A stretch of DNA of 10,722 nucleotides from Damh-18 sp964570795 (GTDB lineage Bacteria > Patescibacteriota > Minisyncoccia > Phycocordibacterales > UBA918): assembly GCA_964570795.1 (NCBI GenBank), contig CAZMYZ010000023.1, positions 1 through 10,722 on the forward strand, given 5' to 3'. Shown here one piece after another: positions 5,876 through 10,722 of the stretch. Positions within the stretch are counted from its first letter, which is position 1; the number at the start of each line of letters is the position of its first letter. The notes beneath the pieces are model-generated. The model did not search any database, had not been told where the DNA came from, and saw only the letters and a list, made by a program, of their open reading frames with translations. The position numbers were made by a program, and so were the translations under genes.

Positions 5876-6484
5876 ATGTCCTCAAATAGTGAATACGCCA
5901 CAAGGCGAGACGCAATGTCTAACGACATGTCAATGATGCGCTTTTGGATAAACGTGCTCAATGTTTCATTTGGCGAGCCAAGAGTACTCATTGATAGTGG
6001 AGTTATCGCACAGCACTACAATATCGAAAATTGGTGTGGTATGTACCAGAGTGTTCTGCAGCAATTTGGGCTTCGTGTAGCAGTACCCTTTGTGCTGGTA
6101 CAAAACATGCCCCATAAGTCGCGTCCTGCATACCTCGTATGGAAAGATGATTTTCACACAGCACTTACGCGTCGTACTACACGTAGACTTGCTGCTCTCT
6201 GTGTGAACACAGAGTTCCTCAACCACGCTTCGTACTATGCAACCGTGATAATGCTCGCGCACGAGTGCGCACACATCTTGCTTGAGTCAAAAAATCACCC
6301 CCTGCGTGCCTATGAGAAGTTTGTTGACCTCACCGCCATGCACTTTGGCTTTAGTGAATATTTTCTGTACGGCAGCCACTGCGTTGCACACAATGAAGAC
6401 AACAACGTGTACGGCTACGGATATCTCAACGAAACCGAGCATGCGTACGCCGCACGACACCTTGGATACCAACCCGCCTACTAA
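5876..6484 (+). CDS. Putative HExxH zinc metallopeptidase-like protein, 202 residues
   Basis: The start is ATG 5876 behind GGGAGAGAG (5865-5873). Residues 124-138 form a helix carrying HECAH (129-133), the zinc-binding and catalytic motif of zincin proteases. Downstream, E147 and D151 in YEKFVDLTAMHFG sit where gluzincins place the third ligand, as in families with E-x3-D after HExxH (ImmA/IrrE-like or SprT-like proteins). There is no signal peptide, so a cytoplasmic role is likely. The N-terminal 110 residues are not recognised. The C-terminus is tyrosine-rich and holds a YLNETEHAYAARHLGY segment. No antitoxin or helix-turn-helix partner is adjacent. Substrate unknown; the family assignment is tentative, though the metal site itself is convincing. 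Confidence 0.75.
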   Translation: MSSNSEYATRRDAMSNDMSMMRFWINVLNVSFGEPRVLIDSGVIAQHYNIENWCGMYQSVLQQFGLRVAVPFVLVQNMPHKSRPAYLVWKDDFHTALTRRTTRRLAALCVNTEFLNHASYYATVIMLAHECAHILLESKNHPLRAYEKFVDLTAMHFGFSEYFLYGSHCVAHNEDNNVYGYGYLNETEHAYAARHLGYQPAY

Positions 6485-6523
6485 CCCGCACCTGCAAAAC
6501 CTGCATCTGCGGGTTTTGCTTTG
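6483..6523 (+). terminator. Terminator of the metallopeptidase-like gene
   Basis: AACCCGCA (6483-6490) pairs with TGCGGGTT (6508-6515); an inner TGCA/TGCA pair (6493-6496, 6502-6505) extends the stem. TTGCTTTG follows. The stem overlaps the TAA stop. Confidence 0.75.
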
Positions 6524-6543
6524 CTAGGCATTTTGTATCGCCA

Positions 6544-6564
6544 CCGCGCGCCTTTGGCGCGCGG
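6544..6564. repeat. GC-rich hairpin without U-tract
   Basis: CCGCGCGCC (6544-6552), TTT, GGCGCGCGG (6556-6564): a perfect 9-bp all-GC stem. No U-run on either strand, so it is not a standard terminator. It stands between the 5876 terminator and the SGNH gene promoter. Confidence 0.6.
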
Positions 6565-6613
6565 GCAAATCACCATTCCACGGCTTAAAATAACGTAATC
6601 GCACTATTATATA

Positions 6614-6645
6614 TTATTGACACATTGTCAATAAGGGTGTATAAT
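6614..6645 (+). promoter_or_regulatory. Consensus promoter with overlapping operator-like palindrome (SGNH gene)
   Basis: TTGACA (6617-6622), 17-bp spacer, TATAAT (6640-6645). TTATTGACA (6614-6622), CAT, TGTCAATAA (6626-6634) is a perfect inverted repeat with 9-bp arms covering the -35, a good place for a repressor. The ATG at 6654 is only 8 bases past the -10, so the mRNA should be leaderless or nearly so. Confidence 0.75.
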
Positions 6646-6653
6646 AATGTCCT

Positions 6654-8438
6654 ATGAATTATACTCTCGTACATACAAAAAGTGCTTATTTTATCGGTAT
6701 CCTCTTTGTATTTTTATTTGGTTTTAACCTCCCTGCCCACGCTGCAGATGTATCCCTCACTGCCTCCCCTGCTTCGGTATCTATTGGTGAAAAAATTACC
6801 GTCTCATACACGGTTGCTACAACCTCATTTCGAGCAAGTGACAGCATCCTCATGGTAAACGAAGACACTAATTCCATCATCGCTATACAGCGTGTGGGTG
6901 ACCTTCGCACGGGAAGCAAAACATTCACTACACACAAGCCTGGCACGTATGTGTTCAAATATAGAGCAAGCATTTCAAAGTATCCAATCTTTGGCACTTC
7001 AGGAAATGTCTCGGTACAGATTCCAAGTGCTTCACAATACACACTCTCACTCAACACCACCTCTCTCCGTAGTGGCGAGCCACTTGTCGTATCGTACGCT
7101 GCACCTACCTCCGCACACCAATCGGGAGACAGTATCGTGATTGTCGATACCGCCACAAACAGAATCATAGCAACACAATCACTCGGCACGAGCCCCTCTG
7201 GTACGAAGACTATTATCCTCAAAAACCCTGGTACGTACAGTGTGGCGTACCGTCTTGCCGTCACCGGCAGACCAATTATCAAAACCGCAGGACCGGTAAC
7301 CGTGCGTCTCCCCGAAGCATCACTCTATACACTGAGCACCAACGCCTCGAGTCTTCGGAGTGGCGAGCCACTTGTCGTAACGTACGCAGGACCTACATTC
7401 GCACACCAAACTACAAACAGTATTGTTGTGTTTGATACAGCCACAAAACGAGTAATTACCTCACAGTCTGTAGGCAAGAACGTTTCTGGCACCAAAACAT
7501 TCACCCTCCGCACACCCGGCAACTATACCGTAGGATATCGCATGAGTATGACCGGTAGCCCCGTCCTTAAAACAGTTGGGCCGGTGGTTGTACGTATTCC
7601 TGAGTCTTCCCTCTATACACTCGCCCCCAATATCACTTCAGCAGAAATTGACCAGGCGATTACCGTAACCTATGCAGGGCCTGCATACGCACATCAATTA
7701 GGTGATGACGTTGTCCTCTATGATGCTACAACAAACAAACAAATTGACTCAGAGACGGTGGGTCTTGCACCCTCGGGAACAAAGACATTCAAAGTAGCAA
7801 AAGTGGGAACATACTACTTTGGATACCGCATGTCTATCTCGGGATACCCCGTAGTCATCAAAAGCCCTACCGTCACGGTGACCTATGTCGATGTGAACCG
7901 TATAGAAAACTTTCCACTTCGCACCGGCCCCGTGATTGCATTTGGTGACAGTATCACCTATGGACGCGATGCAACGATTGGCAACGACTATGTATCGCTC
8001 CTCAGTAATCGTCTCAATATACCTATCACTAACGCAGGGGTAAGTGGTGACACTACCGCAGAGGCACTCGCCCGCCTCGAGACCGATGTGCTTTCGAAGA
8101 ATCCTTCACTAGTGATTGTGTTCCTTGGAGGGAATGACTTTCTTCAAAAAGTACCCAACGCAACCACTTTCTCAAATCTCGACACCATTGTAGAGCGTAT
8201 TGTTGACGACGGCTCAGCAGTACTCGTACTCGGATACAAGAATTATTTCTTGGTCAACTATGATGCAAAGTATCGCACCCTCGCATGGGAAGATGGAGCA
8301 GCATATACGCCAAATGTCATGGAGGGTATTCTCGGAAACCCAATTCGCACCACCGACTTGGTACACCCTCGCAACAACGGGCACATCATGATTGCCGACC
8401 GTGTGGAACCATATCTGCGTGTGCTTTTGAACAAGTAG
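6654..8438 (+). CDS. Secreted SGNH/GDSL hydrolase (TesA-like) with four Ig-like repeats
   Basis: A 594-residue exported protein. Signal peptide: residues 1-30, with a hydrophobic core at 12-25 and cleavage after AHA/A. Residues 33-416 are four beta-sandwich-like repeats of exactly 96 residues (33, 129, 225, 321), each with a (S/T)YT or AGP segment, a D(S/T)AT-type turn and a PGTY...Y(R) strand. Residues 424-594 are an SGNH hydrolase: block I FGDSITYG with nucleophile S433, block II GVSGDTT (462-468), block III GGND (492-495), and block V DLVH with D568 and H571. This set is complete, so an active esterase or lipase/acyl hydrolase is expected, nearest by eye to the TesA/arylesterase group. There is no sortase signal or C-terminal membrane anchor. 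The repeats probably hold the enzyme at the cell surface or on a polymer. No Shine-Dalgarno precedes ATG 6654. Substrate unknown. Confidence 0.93.
   Translation: MNYTLVHTKSAYFIGILFVFLFGFNLPAHAADVSLTASPASVSIGEKITVSYTVATTSFRASDSILMVNEDTNSIIAIQRVGDLRTGSKTFTTHKPGTYVFKYRASISKYPIFGTSGNVSVQIPSASQYTLSLNTTSLRSGEPLVVSYAAPTSAHQSGDSIVIVDTATNRIIATQSLGTSPSGTKTIILKNPGTYSVAYRLAVTGRPIIKTAGPVTVRLPEASLYTLSTNASSLRSGEPLVVTYAGPTFAHQTTNSIVVFDTATKRVITSQSVGKNVSGTKTFTLRTPGNYTVGYRMSMTGSPVLKTVGPVVVRIPESSLYTLAPNITSAEIDQAITVTYAGPAYAHQLGDDVVLYDATTNKQIDSETVGLAPSGTKTFKVAKVGTYYFGYRMSISGYPVVIKSPTVTVTYVDVNRIENFPLRTGPVIAFGDSITYGRDATIGNDYVSLLSNRLNIPITNAGVSGDTTAEALARLETDVLSKNPSLVIVFLGGNDFLQKVPNATTFSNLDTIVERIVDDGSAVLVLGYKNYFLVNYDAKYRTLAWEDGAAYTPNVMEGILGNPIRTTDLVHPRNNGHIMIADRVEPYLRVLLNK
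6750..7901 (+). repeat. Four tandem 96-codon Ig-like repeats inside the SGNH hydrolase
   Basis: The period is exactly 288 bases with no insertion or deletion across four copies. Copies 2 and 3 are close at DNA level: AGTGGCGAGCCACTTGTCGT begins at 7071 and again at 7359. Copies 1 and 4 are more diverged. Confidence 0.85.
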
Positions 8439-8551
8439 TACGCGTCCAAAATCCTTGTCCTTGGAAAATATCTCGACTTTATTTGTGTGCTATAGCAATG
8501 AATTAAAATCACAGATGTTCAGATATTCTAGGGATATCCTTCCTATTCTTT

Positions 8552-8568
8552 CCGAGGTCAGACCTCGG
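8552..8568. repeat. Short perfect hairpin in the SGNH 3' region
   Basis: CCGAGGTC (8552-8559), A, GACCTCGG (8561-8568). No U-run follows on either strand, so termination more likely uses the hairpin at 8580. The rest of 8439-8579 holds nothing else I can support. Confidence 0.5.
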
Positions 8569-8579
8569 GAATACTGGAG

Positions 8580-8619
8580 AGCACAAAAAATCGCCTACTA
8601 AGGGGCGATTTTTTGTGCT
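8580..8619. terminator. Bidirectional terminator between the SGNH gene and the pilin remnant
   Basis: AGCACAAAAAATCGCC (8580-8595) pairs perfectly with GGCGATTTTTTGTGCT (8604-8619) across an 8-base loop. The six-A and six-T runs give a U-tract in both directions. It serves the plus-strand SGNH gene and the minus-strand pilin end (stop at 8630). Confidence 0.85.
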
Positions 8620-9459
8620 TTAGGAAATACTAGCGAGCGAGACAATACTCTGCTGTTGGGAGTCCAGTGAGTGCATCTTCCTCGTTATACTCTGGTGCGC
8701 ACACCCTATAGTTACCGTTATCAAGCATCTCAATTGTGTACCCTGTATCGTCCGCATCAAAACCAGCACCTGGATCGATAGGCATACCCATAGGAAGATA
8801 CGGATCGAGACAATCGTCGCCATCACCAGACAACTCAGCGATGTCATCGTAAGTATCGATGTGTTTTTTGCGTTGAGCATCTTGATGAGGGTATAGAGTG
8901 TTGTCGTCTTCCCGCTACCTGTAGGACCGGTGGCAAGAATCATGCCGTACGGTTTTTTAATTGCATCAACAATCTTTGCTATATTTTCTTCAGTGAAACC
9001 GAGACTTTCGAGCGAAAAAGACTGCGCGTCATCAGAAAGTAATCGGAGGACTACATTTTCACCATGCGACAGTGGCACAATTGAGACACGGACGTCGAGC
9101 GGTGTCTTGTTGGTGAGTTGCATGCGGAAGCGTCCGTCTTGTGCCATCTGATGCTCATCCGTGCGCAAACCACTCATAATCTTTACGCGTGAGACTACCT
9201 CATGGTGAATCGAGAGAGGAAACTGGTGTGCATCTTGAAGGATGCCGTCAACACGAAAACGCACTTCCACACACTCTGCTGACGGGTCAATATGGATATC
9301 AGACGCACGCGCCGCATGTGCATGTTCTATGAGTGTATCCACAAGACAAATAATGGAGAGGTTAGACCCCTTCGCAAGTTCGTGCTCGACAGCCTTCCCG
9401 TGCACGTCACCGTGTTCAGAAAAAGCCTCAGATTCATTGTTATGTTGTGCACTATTCAT
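8620..9459 (-). pseudogene. pilB: Truncated type IV pilus assembly ATPase PilB/GspE, fused out of frame to a pilin end
   Basis: Only codons 1-204 (9459 to about 8848) are genuine PilB. Seen: ASDIHIDP (52-59), VRFRVDG (66-72), SRVKIMSGLRTDE (90-102), DGRFR (108-112), RVSIVPLSHGENVVLRLL (124-141) and Walker A GPTGSGKTTT (178-187). The family normally continues after SILT into the Asp box (IEDPIEY), Walker B and a zinc-binding region. Here the frame turns to low-quality sequence and stops at 8620, so Walker B and the His box are lost and no ATPase activity is expected. The N-terminal MshEN domain of longer PilBs is absent. The sequence after the break is the 3' end of a pilin gene in another frame. 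This is either a real deletion removing the pilB end, the intervening genes and the pilin start, or an assembly join. ATG 9459 has no Shine-Dalgarno. Confidence 0.85.
8630..8847 (-). pseudogene. 3' remnant of a type IV pilin/pseudopilin gene
   Basis: In a different frame from pilB, about 72 codons read DDIAELSGDGDDCLDPYLP and then GMPIDPGAGFDADDTGYTIEM, LDNGNYRVCAPE and finally AEYCLAR before TAG at 8630-8632. The YLP..MPIDP segment followed by a short Y-T-I strand and a cysteine pair is typical of the C-terminal globular part of bacterial pilins and pseudopilins. The N-terminal prepilin signal and hydrophobic helix are absent. ATG codons within the stretch (for example 8833) lack a ribosome site. 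The terminator at 8580-8619 was probably this gene's own. Exact breakpoint uncertain, between roughly 8840 and 8852. Confidence 0.65.
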
Positions 9460-9582
9460 ACTAAATTTCAGTAAATTGCTCTATTTTGCGCAATATTTTT
9501 AACAACACCCCCTTCAGAGAACTAGATAGTATTTGAACAGTACAACTAAATACACTAATGCGCAAGGGTTATGCGTTTTTTC

Positions 9583-9628
9583 CCTGACACCAGAAAAGCC
9601 GCCCAATGGCGGCTTTTCTGGTGTCGGG
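9583..9628 (-). terminator. Long hairpin terminator of the arsR-nitroreductase operon
   Basis: GACACCAGAAAAGCCGCC (9586-9603), loop CAAT, GGCGGCTTTTCTGGTGTC (9608-9625): a perfect 18-bp stem that can extend to 9583-9628. No U-run follows the full stem on either strand, but the inner GCCGCC/GGCGGC stem is followed by UUUU on both strands. It lies 20 bases after the nitroreductase stop. The rest of 9460-9647 shows nothing supportable. Confidence 0.7.
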
Positions 9629-9647
9629 TAATTGAGCATTACTCCTC

Positions 9648-10283
9648 TTATATACGTACAACCATATCTTCCTTGGCAACGCGTACCTTTGGATAGTGTT
9701 GCGCGGCATCATCCTCCTTGCGATAGCCAATCGCGAGCAAGACTGTTGCATGAAGATTCTTTTCCGTAAGCCCGAGAATCTCGTTGTACTTTGCAGCATC
9801 AAATCCCTCAAGTGCGTGATTATCAATACCGAGCACCGATGCCGCAGCAATCATTCCGCCGAGCGCAATATATGCCTGCTTCTGTGCCCATGCAAGACGT
9901 ACCTCAGGAGCAAGTGGTGTGAGTGCTCCCACCATCATTCCTTTAAAGCCATCAGTCGTGCCTGCGGGGAGACTGCGCGTCGCTTCGATACGTGCCGTGT
10001 ATTCTGCAATCATCGCTTCATCGACGTCGGTGCGCGCAGCAAGGACGATGAGGTATGAGTTGTCGGCAACATGCTGTTGCCCCCATGAATGTGCAATGAG
10101 CGACGCTTTTACTTCGGGGTCAGAGACGACCACCAGTCGAAATGGCTGAAGGCCAAATGCGGTAGGCATAAGATTTCCTGCATCGAGAATTGTACTGAGG
10201 TCTGCTTCAGAAACTACTTTTGTTGTATCAAAGTCGCCTGTTGCGTACCGCCATGCAAGCGCGGTGGTGAGTGTGGTATCCAT
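9648..10283 (-). CDS. NfsB-like nitroreductase family NAD(P)H-dependent FMN oxidoreductase
   Basis: A 211-residue cytoplasmic flavoprotein of normal length for the NfsB/NfnB group, which reduces nitro compounds, quinones or flavin with NAD(P)H. Seen: WRYATGDFD (11-19) at the FMN phosphate site, MPTAFGLQPFRLVVVSD (39-55) in the place of the family's SPSS.NSQPW segment, WAQKQAYIALGGMIAAA (132-148), LGIDNHALEGFDAAKYNEIL (151-170) aligning with the LGLDAVPIEGFD region of E. coli NfsB, and LAIGYRKEDD (183-192) near the end. The usual RRS near the N-terminus is WRY, with the arginine kept. ATG 10283 lies 27 bases after the upstream arsR reading frame in the same direction and has no Shine-Dalgarno, so it is likely the second gene of an arsR-led operon. 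The physiological substrate cannot be read from sequence. Confidence 0.9.
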   Translation of the reverse strand: MDTTLTTALAWRYATGDFDTTKVVSEADLSTILDAGNLMPTAFGLQPFRLVVVSDPEVKASLIAHSWGQQHVADNSYLIVLAARTDVDEAMIAEYTARIEATRSLPAGTTDGFKGMMVGALTPLAPEVRLAWAQKQAYIALGGMIAAASVLGIDNHALEGFDAAKYNEILGLTEKNLHATVLLAIGYRKEDDAAQHYPKVRVAKEDMVVRI

Positions 10284-10307
10284 ATGTTGTGGTAAGTTAA
10301 AATACTA

Positions 10308-10610
10308 TTATTTTTTTGGTGTGGCTTTTTTGGGAGGTTTGAGTTCTTCGGTGAGTTTCTTGAGGAGCACCACGAGGTACTCGGTATTTAAGGTGTAGAT
10401 AACTTCTTGCCCCACACGTTCATCAGAAACAATATCGCTTTCCTTGAGCACGCGAAGATGCTGCGAGACAAGTGGTTGAGAGAGTTTTGTCTTCTGTGCT
10501 ATTGCGCCAACTGTCTTCGGGCCCGAAAACAATGCTTCAACAATACGGTAGCGTGGGACACTGCCCACCCCCTTCCCAAACTTCTCGATTTCATTACATA
10601 AACTTCCCAT
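10308..10610 (-). CDS. ArsR/SmtB-family winged-helix repressor
   Basis: A 100-residue DNA-binding protein. The helix-turn-helix is KTVGAIAQKTKLSQPLVSQH (32-51), with recognition helix QPLVSQHLRVLKES (45-58), then a wing at 61-73 (VSDERVGQEVIYTL), the typical ArsR layout. It lacks the ELCVCD metal site; the only cysteine is C5 near the N-terminus, so it is probably not a classic arsenic or cadmium sensor and may respond to redox or another ligand. The C-terminus is Lys/Pro-rich. ATG 10610 has no Shine-Dalgarno, and AT-rich sequence precedes it, so a leaderless or very short-leader transcript is possible. It leads the operon with the nitroreductase and is divergent from the gene starting at 10680, which it may control together with itself. 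Confidence 0.88.
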   Translation of the reverse strand: MGSLCNEIEKFGKGVGSVPRYRIVEALFSGPKTVGAIAQKTKLSQPLVSQHLRVLKESDIVSDERVGQEVIYTLNTEYLVVLLKKLTEELKPPKKATPKK

Positions 10611-10652
10611 ATAAATATATTAGCATATCCTTATATCTTAGCAAGGGGCAAC

Positions 10653-10669
10653 TTATATAGATATATAAT
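10653..10669. promoter_or_regulatory. Divergent control region: inverted repeat over a -10 box
   Basis: TTATATA (10653-10659), GA, TATATAA (10662-10668) is a perfect 7-bp inverted repeat. It overlaps TATAAT (10664-10669), a -10 for the rightward gene. No good -35 is seen. It is a plausible operator for the adjacent ArsR-type repressor, but AT-rich repeats arise easily by chance. Confidence 0.4.
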
Positions 10670-10679
10670 GGTGTACAAT

Positions 10680-10722
10680 ATGCCCATGATAACCCAGATA
10701 TTCATTTTTACTGTTGCAATAC
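10680..10722 (+). CDS. Start of a hydrophobic, probably membrane protein (cut by window end)
   Basis: Fourteen codons are visible, reading MPMITQIFIFTVAI, which looks like the beginning of a membrane segment. A second in-frame ATG is at 10686. TATAAT ends 10 bases before the first ATG, so the leader would be absent or a few bases, as for the SGNH gene. Divergent from arsR, a common arrangement for a transporter under ArsR control, but the fragment is too short to name. Confidence 0.4.
   Translation, partial: MPMITQIFIFTVAI

Noticed and set aside
8552..8568. Terminator for the SGNH gene at CCGAGGTC/GACCTCGG
   Set aside because: No U-run on either strand; the hairpin at 8580-8619 fits far better.
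9565..9650. A 41-codon minus-strand frame starting just after the nitroreductase stop
   Set aside because: It reads straight through the operon terminator stem and its GGAG is only 2 bases from the ATG.

Overview
The window looks like chromosomal DNA from a small-genome bacterium of the Patescibacteria/CPR type (Parcubacteria-like). This is inferred from compact single-gene units, a PIN-PhoH fusion ATPase, a short PilB without the usual N-terminal extension, and many small unrecognised proteins. It is not proven by a marker gene. TGA acts as a stop (a TGA at 1618-1620 is followed at once by a terminator), so the standard bacterial code applies. No rRNA, tRNA, CRISPR array, transposase or integrase was seen.

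Layout. 1-1065 (-): 3'-truncated gene for a secreted, acidic Pro/Glu/Thr/Val-rich protein. 1237-1620 (+): small hypothetical gene with a terminator. 1730-3301 (-): PIN-PhoH ATPase. 3420-5387 (-): four consecutive genes for small proteins (111, 117, 122 and 129 residues) that I read as highly diverged paralogs. Each has its own TTGACA-N16-TAtnnT promoter, a strong Shine-Dalgarno and a GCCGC-based hairpin terminator. 5476-5727 (+): 83-residue hypothetical protein. 5876-6484 (+): 202-residue protein with an HExxH zinc-protease motif. 6654-8438 (+): secreted SGNH hydrolase behind four exact 96-residue Ig-like repeats. 8620-9459 (-): pilB broken just after its Walker A region and joined out of frame to the 3' end of a type IV pilin gene. 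9648-10610 (-): operon of an ArsR-family repressor and an NfsB-like nitroreductase. 10680-end (+): start of a divergent hydrophobic protein.

How the parts relate. The left secreted protein, the SGNH hydrolase and the pilus remnant are surface functions, but they are not in one operon. The most coherent system is the 3.4-5.4 kb array. Its promoter type (16-bp spacer, TTGAC -35) also drives the two plus-strand genes beside it (5476 and 5876), and several of these genes share a GTCATG start context, so the block may be co-expressed. The right end is a typical divergent ArsR arrangement with an AT-rich inverted repeat in the intergenic region.

All functional calls come from motifs read by eye. 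The paralogy of the array, the pilB-pilin junction and the metallopeptidase call each need a profile search or read mapping to be firm.
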